From assembly GCF_019645875.1 (NCBI RefSeq), contig NZ_CP081000.1, positions 992,001 through 1,056,000 on the forward strand: DNA of 64,000 nucleotides, in the 5' to 3' direction. Positions 1-9,289 of the stretch are shown here, piece by piece (within the stretch, counting starts at the first letter, position 1; every line of letters begins with the position of its first letter). The translations under genes were made by a program, and so were the position numbers. The DNA is from Mycolicibacterium senegalense (GTDB taxonomy: Bacteria; Actinomycetota; Actinomycetes; Mycobacteriales; Mycobacteriaceae). The notes under the pieces were generated by a model. The model searched no databases and was not told the DNA's origin. It saw nothing but the letters and a program-made list of their open reading frames with translations.

Positions 1-2
1 CG

Positions 3-293
3 GTCAAGTGGTGGACTTTCGTGGGCGTGCTGGCGGGGGTGTGGTTCGTCTCCGCGGCGGCGGGAGCCGGCCTCTACTACTACTGGTACCAGTCGGCCGA
101 CAAAACCTGGCCGGTGTTCGCCGTGCTCGCCTACACCGTCGTCACCACCGTCGGCGCCCTGGTGGCGTCGACCGCCCAGCGCAAACCCCTGGTATCGGGC
201 CTGGCCATCGCCCTGATGTCGGCGCCGCTGGCCGCACTGGCCGCGGCGGCGGTGTTCTACGGCGCCTACGTGTTCGGCTGGATCGCCCGGTAG
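3..293 (+). CDS. Membrane protein, N-terminally cut off by the window edge (Rv0461-like)
   Basis: The reading frame is open from the first bases of the window (V-K-W-W-T-F-V), so the true start lies outside. What remains is about 96 residues and almost entirely hydrophobic, with three likely membrane segments: VGVLAGVWFVSAAAGAGLYY, an internal FAVLAYTVVTTVGALVAS, and a C-terminal helix ending FGWIAR before the TAG stop. I recognise no catalytic motif. Its place directly upstream of lpdC on the same strand matches M. tuberculosis Rv0461, annotated as a transmembrane protein of unknown function. A GTG at 21 could be mistaken for the start, but the upstream frame is hydrophobic and open. Confidence 0.7.
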   Translation, partial: VKWWTFVGVLAGVWFVSAAAGAGLYYYWYQSADKTWPVFAVLAYTVVTTVGALVASTAQRKPLVSGLAIALMSAPLAALAAAAVFYGAYVFGWIAR

Positions 294-323
294 CACCATT
301 GCGCCGCCCATTAGGGTGGGGTC

Positions 324-1718
324 GTGACCCACTTTGACGTCGTCGTTCTCGGAGCTGGTCCCGGTGGATACGTCGCGGCCATTCGTGCCGCCCAACTGGG
401 GCTGAACACCGCAATTGTCGAACCCAAATACTGGGGCGGCGTGTGCCTCAATGTCGGGTGCATCCCGTCCAAGGCGCTGCTGCGCAACGCGGAGATCGCG
501 CACATCTTCAACAAGGAAGCCAAGACCTTCGGGATCAGCGGCGAGGCCACGTTCGACTACGGGGCCGCCTTCGACCGCAGCCGCAAGGTCGCCGACGGCC
601 GCGTGGCCGGTGTGCACTTCCTGATGAAGAAGAACAAGATCACCGAGGTTCACGGCTACGGCACCTTCACCGGGCCCAAGTCGATGTCGGTGAAATTGAA
701 TGAGGGCGGGACCGAAGAGCTCACCTTCGACAACGTCATCATCGCCACCGGCTCGTCGACGCGTCTGGTGCCGGGCACCTCGCTGTCCGACAACGTCGTC
801 ACCTACGAGACCCAGATTCTCTCGCGTGAGCTGCCGGGTTCGATCATCATCGCCGGCGCCGGGGCGATCGGCATGGAGTTCGCCTACGTCCTGAAGAACT
901 ACGGAGTCGACGTCACCATCGTCGAGTTCCTGCCGCGCGCCCTGCCCAACGAAGACGCCGAGGTCTCCAAGGAGATCGAGAAGCAGTACAAGAAGCTGGG
1001 CGTGAAGATCCTCACCGGCACCAAGGTCGAGGCAATTGCCGACGACGGTTCCAGCGTGAAGGTCACCGTGAGCAAGGACGGCAAGACCGAGGAGCTCAAG
1101 GCCGACAAGGTGCTGCAGGCCATCGGCTTCGCCCCCAACGTCGAAGGCTTCGGTCTGGAGGCGGCCGGCGTGGCGCTGACCGATCGCGGAGCCATCGCCA
1201 TCGACGACTACATGCGGACCAACGTGCCGGGCATCTACGCGATCGGCGATGTCACCAGCAAGCTGCAGCTGGCGCACGTCGCCGAGGCGCAAGGTGTGGT
1301 CGCGGCCGAAACCATCGGCGGCGCAGAGACTCTCGCGCTCGGTGACTACCGGATGATGCCGCGCGCCACGTTCTGCCAGCCGCAGGTGGCCAGCTTCGGC
1401 CTCACCGAGGAGCAGGCCAAGGCCGAGGGTTACGACGTCGTCGTCGCCAAGTTCCCGTTCACCGCCAACGGCAAGGCCCACGGCCTGGCCGATCCGACCG
1501 GTTTCGTGAAGCTCATCGCCGACAAGAAGCACCTCGAACTGATCGGCGGGCACCTGATCGGGCCCGACGTCTCCGAGTTGCTGCCGGAGCTGACGCTGGC
1601 CCAGAAGTGGGACCTGACCGCCAACGAGCTGGCCCGCAACGTGCACACCCACCCGACCCTGTCGGAGGCGCTGCAGGAGTGCTTCCACGGGCTGACCGGC
1701 CACATGATCAACTTTTGA
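324..1718 (+). CDS. lpdC: Dihydrolipoamide dehydrogenase (E3)
   Basis: FAD-dependent dihydrolipoyl dehydrogenase, the E3 component of pyruvate dehydrogenase and, in mycobacteria, of the peroxynitrite reductase/peroxidase system with AhpC/AhpD and DlaT. It has 464 residues, the M. tuberculosis Lpd length. Visible features: N-terminal FAD motif GAGPGG (10-15); redox-active cysteines C41 and C46 in [16 protein letters not shown]-binding motif [13 protein letters not shown] near 175-187; C-terminal HTHPTLSE with H443 and E448, the proton-relay pair. The start is a GTG 31 bases after the preceding stop. The gene is followed with a one-base overlap by a small membrane-protein gene. Identification is firm; which complex it serves is family knowledge. 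Confidence 0.96.
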   Translation: MTHFDVVVLGAGPGGYVAAIRAAQLGLNTAIVEPKYWGGVCLNVGCIPSKALLRNAEIAHIFNKEAKTFGISGEATFDYGAAFDRSRKVADGRVAGVHFLMKKNKITEVHGYGTFTGPKSMSVKLNEGGTEELTFDNVIIATGSSTRLVPGTSLSDNVVTYETQILSRELPGSIIIAGAGAIGMEFAYVLKNYGVDVTIVEFLPRALPNEDAEVSKEIEKQYKKLGVKILTGTKVEAIADDGSSVKVTVSKDGKTEELKADKVLQAIGFAPNVEGFGLEAAGVALTDRGAIAIDDYMRTNVPGIYAIGDVTSKLQLAHVAEAQGVVAAETIGGAETLALGDYRMMPRATFCQPQVASFGLTEEQAKAEGYDVVVAKFPFTANGKAHGLADPTGFVKLIADKKHLELIGGHLIGPDVSELLPELTLAQKWDLTANELARNVHTHPTLSEALQECFHGLTGHMINF

Positions 1719-1984
1719 GAAACGAAATCGTCGCCGGTATCGGCGGATTGGTGGCCGGCCACATCCTGTGGCTGGCTGCCATCACATTGGCGACCGAGGG
1801 CTCCCGGGTGAACATCTGGGTGCTCTTGGTGGCCGCACTTTCGCTCATCGGCGGAGCGGCCGGCGGTTACTTCGGCTGGCGGAAGTACCAGCAGAAATCC
1901 CGGACCTGGGCGGCATTCCTGTGGATGCTGCCGCTGTCGCCGGTGGTGTTCTCACTGGTGCTGCTGGGTGTCACCTACCTGTAG
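1715..1984 (+). CDS. Small conserved membrane protein (Rv0463-like)
   Basis: An 89-residue protein that I start at the TTG overlapping the lpdC stop codon (TTGA at 1715-1718), giving [10 protein letters not shown] longer reading from 1607 would lie inside lpdC and only adds an unrelated out-of-frame peptide. Three hydrophobic segments are visible: [38 protein letters not shown], and [23 protein letters not shown], separated by a basic loop (RKYQQKSR). The overlap with lpdC suggests translational coupling. Function is unknown; position and size match M. tuberculosis Rv0463. Confidence 0.8.
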   Translation: MRNEIVAGIGGLVAGHILWLAAITLATEGSRVNIWVLLVAALSLIGGAAGGYFGWRKYQQKSRTWAAFLWMLPLSPVVFSLVLLGVTYL

Positions 1985-1990
1985 ACGTGT

Positions 1991-2039
1991 GATTTGGGTG
2001 CATCTGGCGGCGCCCACCGCCGCCAGATGCACCCAAATC
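1991..2039. terminator. Perfect 22-bp inverted repeat, probable bidirectional terminator
   Basis: Bases 1991-2012 are exactly complementary to 2018-2039 with a five-base loop (CCCAC). The hairpin begins six bases after the stop of the Rv0463-like gene and ends two bases before the stop of the convergent gene on the other strand. There is no long T-tract, as is usual for mycobacterial terminators. Confidence 0.75.
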
Positions 2040-2041
2040 GC

Positions 2042-2593
2042 TCAGTCGGGGAAGTCCAGCGGGACCCGCAGGGTGGTCATGGTGGCCGCCAGGCCGTCGT
2101 ATTGACTTGCCAGCAGACAGAATTCGATGAGCTGCTGCTTGGTGAGCAGCTTCGACAGGGCCGCCCAGGTCTCGGATGAGACGGACCGCGTGACGACGAA
2201 CTCGTCGGTCGCGGTGATCAGTACCCGCTGCCGGTCGGTCAGCCCCTCGGCGTCGGGCCCCTCGAAGATGCGCGCCTGGGTCTCGGCATCCACGCCGCGG
2301 CTGCGGGCCAGCCGGCGGTGCTGCTGCAATTCGTACTCGCAGTCCCGCAGATGGCCCACCCGCAGGATCACCAGCTCGGCATCCTGACGTGTCAGCTTGC
2401 CCAGCGGGCCGAGCAGCAGGCCCGAATACGGCAGCCAGGCCAGGAACAGCAGCTTGTGCTGGCCCAACACGTTCATCAGGGTGAACCGCGGCGCCCGGAT
2501 GGCCCTGGCGCCCAGCTTGGCGATGGCCCAGTTGACCGGGCCCAGCTCACGGAATCCGCCCGGCGCGATGCGGGCCGGCTCGAGTGCACTCAC
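2042..2593 (-). CDS. Carboxymuconolactone decarboxylase/AhpD-like protein (Rv0464c-like)
   Basis: A 183-residue all-alpha protein resembling the carboxymuconolactone decarboxylase/AhpD-like family. The family signature region reads LVILRVGHLRDCEYELQQH (about residues 74-92), with the conserved E-Y-E-L-x-x-H pattern. The usual CxxC of AhpD peroxidase is reduced to a single cysteine (C84), so classical disulfide peroxidase chemistry is not obvious. The ATG start at 2593 lies about 50 bases downstream of the ramB stop on the same strand, so the two may be cotranscribed. Position matches Rv0464c. The physiological substrate is unknown. Confidence 0.82.
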   Translation of the reverse strand: MSALEPARIAPGGFRELGPVNWAIAKLGARAIRAPRFTLMNVLGQHKLLFLAWLPYSGLLLGPLGKLTRQDAELVILRVGHLRDCEYELQQHRRLARSRGVDAETQARIFEGPDAEGLTDRQRVLITATDEFVVTRSVSSETWAALSKLLTKQQLIEFCLLASQYDGLAATMTTLRVPLDFPD

Positions 2594-2647
2594 CCCGCCG
2601 AGTGTGGCACAGGTGCGGCCGCGGGGTGAGCGGCGCAGGACGAGAAG

Positions 2648-4063
2648 CTAGGGCTCCCGCACCAGATACGGCGACACCGTGGAGCGGTGCTCATCGAGAT
2701 CGAGGGCCTTGCCGAGCGCGGGGAATGCGCGCTGGGGGCAGTTGTCGCGTTCGCACACGCGACAGCCCGAGCCGATGGGCGTGGCCACCTCGCCGGAGAG
2801 GTCCAGGCCTTCGGAGTACACCAACCTATGGGCGTGGCGCAGTTCGCATCCCAGCCCGATCGCGAACGTCTTGCCGGGCTGCCCGTAGCGCGAGGCCCGT
2901 CGCTCCACGGTGCGCGCCACCCACATGTAATTGCGGCCGTCGGGCATCTGGGCGATCTGCACGCCGATCTTGCCCGGGTTGCTGAAGGTCTCGTAGACAT
3001 TCCACAGCGGGCAGGTGCCGCCCGAAGAGGAAAAGTGAAACCCGGTGGCGGACTGACGCTTCGACATGTTTCCGGCGCGGTCGACGCGTACGAACGAGAA
3101 CGGTACACCGCGCATCGACGGCCGCTGCAGGGTGGACAGCCGGTGGGCGATGGTCTCGTAGCTCACCGAGTAGAACGCCGACAGCCGCTCGACGTCGTAG
3201 CGGAAATTCTCGGTGACACCGTGGAATTGGCGATAGGGCAGGACGGTCGCCGCCGCGAAGTAGTTGGCCAGCCCGAGCCGGGCCAGCGTGCGGGACTCGT
3301 CACTGGTGAACATGCCTTCGTCGACCATCTTGTCGATGAGGTCGCCGAACTCGAGGAACGCCAATTCGGCCGCCATCTTGAAGACCTGCTGGCCGCTGGA
3401 CAGGTGGTTGCCCATCTCCAGGGTCTTGGTGGCCGGGTCGTAGCGGTGCAGCACGGTGTCGCCCAAGTCGATGCGTCGCACGATCCGGACGCCGTGCACT
3501 GTGGTGAGCCGGTTGGCCAGCTCGCCGGCCAGATCGCCGCGGTGCATCCGGATCTTGGCGGTCAGATCCTCGGCGGCGGTGTCGAGCTCGTGCAGGTAGT
3601 TCTGCCGTTGGTAGAAGTAATCGCGCACTTCCTCGTGGGGCATGGTGATCGAACCGCTGCCGCTGCCGTCGGAGTAGCGGTCCTCGGTGGCGGCCGCCAA
3701 CTGTGTCGTGGTCAGCCGGTAACGACGGTGCAGGTTGACCATCGCGCGGGCGAAGTTCGGGTACGCCGCGACCATGTCGGCGACCTCGGCGGCGTCCATA
3801 TCGGCGCCGAGGTCGCGGTCGAGCGCCACCTCGCGCATCTCGGCAACCAGCCGGGTGTCGTCCTGAGAGGCGAAGAACGTCGCGTCGACCCCGAATACCT
3901 CGGTGATACGCAGCAGTACGGCCACCGTCAGCGGCCGTACGTCATGCTCGATCTGGTTGAGGTAACTGGGGGAGATCTCCAGCATCTGGGCCAGCGCCGC
4001 CTGGCTCAGTCCACGCTCGCTCCGGAGTTGTCGCACGCGCGACCCCACGAACGTTTTTGCCAC
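2648..4063 (-). CDS. ramB: RamB family transcriptional regulator of acetate/glyoxylate metabolism
   Basis: A 471-residue regulator, close to M. tuberculosis RamB (Rv0465c). The N-terminal XRE-type helix-turn-helix (about 10-65, containing RGLSQAALAQMLEISPSYLNQIE) is followed by a long effector region of the IrrE-like/ScfR type and a cysteine-rich C-terminal segment (CRVCERDNCPQRAFP). I start at the GTG at 4063 (VAKTFVGSRVRQLRSERG), which matches the family N-terminus; the open frame continues upstream to 4633 but only through antisense of the neighbouring thioesterase gene. In mycobacteria and corynebacteria RamB represses or tunes isocitrate lyase; here icl lies 1.2 kb away and candidate RamB sites precede both icl and ramB. 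Confidence 0.92.
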   Translation of the reverse strand: MAKTFVGSRVRQLRSERGLSQAALAQMLEISPSYLNQIEHDVRPLTVAVLLRITEVFGVDATFFASQDDTRLVAEMREVALDRDLGADMDAAEVADMVAAYPNFARAMVNLHRRYRLTTTQLAAATEDRYSDGSGSGSITMPHEEVRDYFYQRQNYLHELDTAAEDLTAKIRMHRGDLAGELANRLTTVHGVRIVRRIDLGDTVLHRYDPATKTLEMGNHLSSGQQVFKMAAELAFLEFGDLIDKMVDEGMFTSDESRTLARLGLANYFAAATVLPYRQFHGVTENFRYDVERLSAFYSVSYETIAHRLSTLQRPSMRGVPFSFVRVDRAGNMSKRQSATGFHFSSSGGTCPLWNVYETFSNPGKIGVQIAQMPDGRNYMWVARTVERRASRYGQPGKTFAIGLGCELRHAHRLVYSEGLDLSGEVATPIGSGCRVCERDNCPQRAFPALGKALDLDEHRSTVSPYLVREP

Positions 4064-4089
4064 GTCAAATAGCCTACAAGGCTGCGAAG

Positions 4090-4110
4090 ACCGCCTTTGC
4101 ATTCTTGGCA
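4090..4110. promoter_or_regulatory. Possible RamB autoregulatory site upstream of ramB
   Basis: The ramB/thioesterase divergent intergenic region contains GCCTTTGCATTCTTGGCA, a CTTTGCA core resembling the CTTTGCAAA half of the corynebacterial RamB box. RamB autoregulation is known in M. tuberculosis. This is a motif match by eye only. Confidence 0.3.
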
Positions 4111-4181
4111 GTTCAGTCTCTACTGGCAGGATCGGGCCGCCTGGCATGATCGGCTCAGGCGACAGCGACTGGAGATGAATC

Positions 4182-5003
4182 ATGACGGGAACCGCGCAGA
4201 ATTCGACCACGGGGCTGAACAAGGTGATGATGCCGGTGCCCGATCCCCATCCCGATGTCTTCGACCGGGAATGGCCGCTGCGGGTGGGCGACATCGACCG
4301 GGTCGGCCGGCTGCGGTTCGACGCCGCCGCCCGCCACATCCAGGACATCGGCTCCGACCACCTCCGCGAACTCGGCTTCGAGGAGACCCATCCGTTGTGG
4401 ATCGTGCGGCGCACGATGATCGACCTGATCAAGCCGATCGAGTTCCAGGACATGCTGCGGATGCGGCGCTGGTGCTCGGGGACCTCCAACCGGTGGTGTG
4501 AGATGCGCGTGCGGATCGACGGCCGCAAGGGCGGGCTGATGGAATCCGAGGCGTTCTGGATCAACATCAACCGCGAGACCCAGGGTCCGGCCCGCATCTC
4601 CGACGACTTCCTGGCCGGCCTGCGCCGCACCACCGACGAGGCCCGGCTGCGCTGGAAGTCCTACCTGAAGGCCGGCAGCCGTGAGGATGCCGCCGAGATC
4701 CGCGAGTACCCGGTCCGGGTGTCCGACATCGACCTGTTCGACCACATGAACAACTCGGTCTACTGGACCGTGATCGAGGACTACCTGTACTCGCATCCCG
4801 AGCTGCTGGAGAAGCCGCTGCGGGTGACCATCGAGCACGACGCGGCCGTGGCTCTCGGCGAGAAACTCGAGATCCTGTCGCACGTTCACCCCGCCGGATC
4901 GACCGACAAGTTCGGCGAAGAGCTCTCCGATCGCACTGTTAGAACGCTCACATATGCCGTCGGCGACGAGACAAAAGCGATCGCCTCACTGTTCTCGCTC
5001 TGA
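4182..5003 (+). CDS. Acyl-ACP thioesterase-like double hot-dog protein (Rv0466-like)
   Basis: A 273-residue protein resembling the FatA-type acyl-ACP thioesterase family. Two hot-dog repeats are visible: an N-terminal one with REWPLRVGDIDRVGRLRFDAAARHIQDIGSDHL, and a C-terminal one with YPVRVSDIDLFDHMNNSVYWTVIEDYL, which contains the conserved D-x-x-x-H-x-N-N active-site pattern. A GGAG ribosome site lies about 8 bases before the ATG. It sits divergently from ramB and upstream of icl. The predicted role is hydrolysis or transfer of fatty acyl groups from a carrier; the substrate is not known. Confidence 0.85.
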   Translation: MTGTAQNSTTGLNKVMMPVPDPHPDVFDREWPLRVGDIDRVGRLRFDAAARHIQDIGSDHLRELGFEETHPLWIVRRTMIDLIKPIEFQDMLRMRRWCSGTSNRWCEMRVRIDGRKGGLMESEAFWININRETQGPARISDDFLAGLRRTTDEARLRWKSYLKAGSREDAAEIREYPVRVSDIDLFDHMNNSVYWTVIEDYLYSHPELLEKPLRVTIEHDAAVALGEKLEILSHVHPAGSTDKFGEELSDRTVRTLTYAVGDETKAIASLFSL

Positions 5004-5018
5004 CCCCTGCCGGTTTAA

Positions 5019-5034
5019 CAGTACGAGCGTACTG
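5019..5034. promoter_or_regulatory. Short inverted repeat upstream of icl
   Basis: CAGTAC and GTACTG arms separated by GAGC, located 16 bases after the thioesterase stop and about 230 bases before icl. It could be a regulator site or a weak hairpin. No factor can be assigned. Confidence 0.3.
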
Positions 5035-5096
5035 ACCTGCGCCTTTGGGCTACTCATCGGTAGCTTCTGAACCGGTACAGCCATCATATTTCTTCG

Positions 5097-5141
5097 CAAC
5101 CTTTGCAAGTTAACTAAGCGCTTTGGCGAAACTTGGCAACT
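5097..5141. promoter_or_regulatory. Candidate RamB-binding region upstream of icl
   Basis: Two sequences resembling the RamB box lie here: CAACCTTTGCAAGTTAAC (reverse strand reads AACTTGCAAAGG) and GAAACTTGGCAAC. Each has one or two deviations from the corynebacterial consensus (A)AACTTTGCAAA. Their location 120-165 bases upstream of the icl start, with ramB nearby, fits the known RamB-icl circuit. Visual match only. Confidence 0.45.
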
Positions 5142-5261
5142 GAAACGGGTGGACCTGCGGATATAGGTTGTGCCATCTTCGGATTAGCACACCAGTGAAG
5201 CCGCTGCGGCGTTAGCAAGTAAACCGCGGCGGCCGAACCAAAAAACCGAAGGAGCAGTCCT

Positions 5262-6548
5262 ATGTCGACCGTGGGCACCCCCAAGTCACCGGAGCAGATC
5301 CAGCACGACTGGGATCACAACCCCCGCTGGAAGGGCATCACCCGCACCTACACCCCGGCCGACGTGGTTGCCCTGCAGGGCTCCGTCGTCGAGGAGGCCA
5401 CCCTGGCCCGCCGCGGCGCCGAGGTGCTGTGGGAGCAGCTGCACGACATGGACTTCGTCAACGCGCTGGGCGCGCTGACCGGCAACATGGCCGTCCAGCA
5501 GGTCCGCGCCGGCCTGAAGGCCATCTACCTGTCGGGTTGGCAGGTCGCCGGCGACGCCAACCTGTCCGGCCACACCTACCCCGACCAGAGCCTCTACCCG
5601 GCCAACTCGGTGCCGCAGGTCGTCCGCCGCATCAACAACGCGCTGCTGCGCGCCGACGAGATCGCCAAGGTCGAGGGCGACACCTCGGTCGAGAACTGGC
5701 TCGCCCCGATCGTCGCCGACGGTGAGGCCGGCTTCGGTGGTGCGCTCAACGTCTACGAGCTGCAGAAGGCCATGATCGCCGCCGGTGTCGCCGGTTCGCA
5801 CTGGGAAGACCAGCTCGCCTCGGAGAAGAAGTGCGGCCACCTCGGTGGCAAGGTGCTGATCCCGACCCAGCAGCACATCCGCACCCTGACCTCGGCCCGC
5901 CTGGCTGCCGACGTCGCCGACGTGCCGACCGTCGTCATCGCCCGTACCGACGCCGAGGCCGCCACCCTGATCACCTCCGACGTCGACGAGCGGGACCGTC
6001 CGTTCATCACCGGTGAGCGCACCTCCGAGGGCTTCTACCGGATCAAGAACGGCCTCGAGCCCTGCATCGCCCGCGCCAAGGCCTACGCGCCGTACTCCGA
6101 TCTCATCTGGATGGAGACCGGCACCCCGGACCTGGAGCTGGCCAAGAAGTTCGCCGAGGGCGTCAAGGCGGAGTTCCCGGACCAGATGCTGGCCTACAAC
6201 TGCTCGCCGTCCTTCAACTGGAAGCAGCACCTGGACGACGACACCATCGCCAAGTTCCAGCGCGAGCTGGGCGCGATGGGCTTCAAGTTCCAGTTCATCA
6301 CCCTGGCCGGCTTCCACGCCCTCAACTACTCGATGTTCGACCTGGCCTACGGCTACGCCCGCGAGCAGATGAAGGCCTACGTCGACCTGCAGGAGCGCGA
6401 GTTCGCCGCCGAAGAGCGTGGCTACACCGCCACCAAGCACCAGCGTGAGGTCGGCGCCGGCTACTTCGACCGGATCGCCACCACGGTTGACCCGAACAGC
6501 TCGACCACCGCGCTGGCCGGTTCCACCGAAGAGGGTCAGTTCCACTGA
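5262..6548 (+). CDS. icl: Isocitrate lyase
   Basis: Cleaves isocitrate to glyoxylate and succinate in the glyoxylate shunt; in mycobacteria it also works as a 2-methylisocitrate lyase. It is 428 residues, the same length as M. tuberculosis Icl1, and near-identical to it over long stretches as I recall that sequence. The catalytic motif KKCGHLGG places the active cysteine at about residue 191. The substrate loop NCSPSFNWK and the C-terminal [15 protein letters not shown] are also intact. A good GGAG ribosome site precedes the ATG. A 250-base upstream region with RamB-like sites and a downstream hairpin suggest mostly independent transcription, with fadB2 following on the same strand. Confidence 0.97.
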   Translation: MSTVGTPKSPEQIQHDWDHNPRWKGITRTYTPADVVALQGSVVEEATLARRGAEVLWEQLHDMDFVNALGALTGNMAVQQVRAGLKAIYLSGWQVAGDANLSGHTYPDQSLYPANSVPQVVRRINNALLRADEIAKVEGDTSVENWLAPIVADGEAGFGGALNVYELQKAMIAAGVAGSHWEDQLASEKKCGHLGGKVLIPTQQHIRTLTSARLAADVADVPTVVIARTDAEAATLITSDVDERDRPFITGERTSEGFYRIKNGLEPCIARAKAYAPYSDLIWMETGTPDLELAKKFAEGVKAEFPDQMLAYNCSPSFNWKQHLDDDTIAKFQRELGAMGFKFQFITLAGFHALNYSMFDLAYGYAREQMKAYVDLQEREFAAEERGYTATKHQREVGAGYFDRIATTVDPNSSTTALAGSTEEGQFH

Positions 6549-6587
6549 TCTTCGGCTAGACCCTCGACCCCCGAAGGTTGACAGCAG

Positions 6588-6620
6588 CAGGCCCCGCTCA
6601 GAATTCTTGGGCGGGGCCTG
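6588..6620 (+). terminator. Hairpin terminator after icl
   Basis: CAGGCCCCGC (6588-6597) is perfectly complementary to GCGGGGCCTG (6611-6620), with a 13-base loop. It lies 40 bases after the icl stop and 35 bases before fadB2. No T-tract follows. Confidence 0.65.
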
Positions 6621-6654
6621 TCGCATGTCCGGATCTTGAAACGAAAGTGAATTA

Positions 6655-7515
6655 GTGAGCAATCGAATTGAACGTGTAGGTGTGATCGGCGCCGGCCAGA
6701 TGGGCGCGGGTATCGCCGAGGTGTCCGCCCGGGCGGGCGTCGACGTGCTGGTGTTCGAGACCACCGACGCACTCGTCACCGCGGGCCGCAACCGCATCAC
6801 CAAGTCCCTCGAGCGCGCCGTGAGCGCCGGCAAAGTCACCGAGCCGGAAAAGGACGCCGCGCTGGGCAAGCTGGCGTTCACCACCTCGATCGAGGACCTG
6901 GCCGATCGTCAGCTGGTCATCGAGGCGGTGATCGAGGACGAGAACGTCAAGGCAAAGATCTTCGCCGACCTGGATCGCGTGATCGCCGACCCCGACGCGG
7001 TGCTGGCCTCCAACACCTCCAGCATCCCGATCATGAAACTCGCAGCAGCTACCCAGAATCCTGCCAGGGTGCTGGGCCTGCACTTCTTCAACCCGGTTCC
7101 GGTGTTGCCGTTGGTCGAATTGGTCAGCACCCTGGTGACCTCAGATGCCGCCGCGGCCCGCGTCGAGGAATTCGCCGGCACGGTTCTCGGAAAACAGGTT
7201 GTCCGTTGTTCTGACCGGTCCGGTTTCGTGGTCAACGCGTTGCTGGTGCCGTACCTGCTGGCGGCGATCCGGATGGTCGAAGGCGGCTTTGCCACAATTG
7301 ACGATGTCGACAAGGCGGTGGTGGCCGGGTTGTCCCACCCGATGGGGCCACTGCGGTTGTCCGACCTGGTGGGGCTGGACACCCTCAAGCTCATCGCCGA
7401 CAAGATGTTTGACGAGTTCAAAGAGCCTTTGTACGCCGCGCCGCCGCTGTTGTTGCGCATGGTGGAGGCCGGGCAACTGGGCAAAAAAACAGGCCAGGGC
7501 TTCTACAAGTACTGA
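6655..7515 (+). CDS. fadB2: 3-hydroxybutyryl-CoA dehydrogenase
   Basis: NAD(P)-dependent 3-hydroxyacyl-CoA dehydrogenase of 286 residues, the typical length for the stand-alone enzyme. The N-terminal Rossmann motif VGVIGAGQMGAGIA is clear, and the conserved catalytic region ASNTSSIPI...GLHFFNPVPVLPLVE contains the active histidine and its neighbours. The C-terminal dimerisation domain contains NPLL-like SGFVVNALLVPYLLAAI and ends GQGFYKY. Start is the GTG at 6655. Position after icl matches Rv0468. It catalyses the 3-hydroxyacyl-CoA/3-oxoacyl-CoA step in fatty acid degradation or butyrate-related metabolism. Confidence 0.93.
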   Translation: MSNRIERVGVIGAGQMGAGIAEVSARAGVDVLVFETTDALVTAGRNRITKSLERAVSAGKVTEPEKDAALGKLAFTTSIEDLADRQLVIEAVIEDENVKAKIFADLDRVIADPDAVLASNTSSIPIMKLAAATQNPARVLGLHFFNPVPVLPLVELVSTLVTSDAAAARVEEFAGTVLGKQVVRCSDRSGFVVNALLVPYLLAAIRMVEGGFATIDDVDKAVVAGLSHPMGPLRLSDLVGLDTLKLIADKMFDEFKEPLYAAPPLLLRMVEAGQLGKKTGQGFYKY

Positions 7516-7553
7516 ACCGACCCGCGCTGGCACTCTGGCCGAGGCTTAGCTAG

Positions 7554-8540
<987 letters not shown>

Positions 8541-8547
8541 TTCTTGG

Positions 8548-8618
8548 CGATGGGCGTCGGCCCATCGTGAGCTCACAGAACAGCAGCTGAGTCGGCCCGC
8601 CGGCTCAGCTGCTGTTTT
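8548..8618 (+). terminator. Tandem hairpins with T-tract after umaA
   Basis: A first hairpin pairs CGATGGG (8548-8554) with CCCATCG (8561-8567). A second, stronger one pairs 13 bases perfectly (8579-8591 with 8604-8616) and runs into TTTT at 8615-8618. This is the most classical intrinsic terminator in the window. Confidence 0.85.
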
Positions 8619-8663
8619 AGTCTGGACGGACTCGGCTTGACTGACTGAGGCGGGAGGGCCGCC

Positions 8664-9161
8664 GTGAGCATCGCACCGCGTCGGGTCATGGTGTCCGTCG
8701 TTGCGGTTGTCGTCGTGGCGGCCGGCCTCATGGGGTTGTCCGCGCGGATCACGCCGGCGCGGGCGGTGTGCGGCCCGGACGAGATGACGGCCTTGTGGTC
8801 GGCGCTGGCGCGGATGCCCGTCGACCGCGTCACCGGCCGCCGGTGGGCGGGTGCTCCGCTTCAGAGCAACTACAACCCGTGTGCCGACCTGTCGACCATC
8901 CTGGTCGGGATCGAAGGCGGGACGGGGAGTTCACCGATCCAGGCCCTGATGTTTCACCGCGGGACGTTCCTGGGGACCGGGACGTGGAAGGCCTACGGGT
9001 TCACCTCGCTCGACGCGGGCGCGTCGACCGGCGACACCGTCGTGCTGAATTACCGTTCGGGTCAGAGCTGCAATGCGTGCGCTGACGGCACGGTGACCAC
9101 GGTGCGCTATCACTGGAACGGCAGCAAGGTCGAGATGCTCGACCCGCCACCCCCGGACTGA
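8664..9161 (+). CDS. Secreted LppP/LprE-like protein
   Basis: A 165-residue exported protein. The N-terminus MSIAPRRVMVSVVAVVVVAAGLMGLSARITPARA looks like a Sec signal peptide with cleavage near A34. The mature part matches the LppP/LprE family pattern: CGPDE at its start, YNPCADLSTILVGIEGGTGSSPIQALMFHRG, LGTGT...YGF, and a closing VRYHWNGSKVEMLDPPPPD. The family is usually lipidated, but here there is no lipobox (RAVC), so the protein is predicted to be secreted, not membrane-anchored. It has two extra cysteines in SGQSCNACADG that could form a disulfide. Function of the family is unknown. It precedes the phage-like lysB gene by 128 bases on the same strand. Confidence 0.72.
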   Translation: MSIAPRRVMVSVVAVVVVAAGLMGLSARITPARAVCGPDEMTALWSALARMPVDRVTGRRWAGAPLQSNYNPCADLSTILVGIEGGTGSSPIQALMFHRGTFLGTGTWKAYGFTSLDAGASTGDTVVLNYRSGQSCNACADGTVTTVRYHWNGSKVEMLDPPPPD

Positions 9162-9289
9162 TCGGCCGACCCGAATTCGAGTACCTCACTACTCGTGCTC
9201 GTAATCGAACTGACTGCGAGCATCGGATTGTCACGCTCGCGAGGGCAGACACAGATGATCCGCCTTGGGTTCCGTGGGAGGTCTGCGCT

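Noticed and set aside
2687..4072. A 461-residue forward open frame opposite ramB
   Set aside because: It shows the biased composition of an antisense shadow, and ramB on the other strand is clearly recognised.
5286..6884. A 532-residue antisense open frame across icl and fadB2
   Set aside because: It is low-complexity, rich in Gly, Val, Asp and Arg, with no recognisable domain; it is the mirror of highly conserved icl in GC-rich DNA.
9162..9289. Possible LexA/SOS box upstream of the lysB-like gene (TCGAACTGACTGCGAG)
   Set aside because: Only the left half matches the mycobacterial TCGAAC-N4-GTTCGA form; the right half does not, and the nearby TTGTCACGC lacks a proper -10 element.
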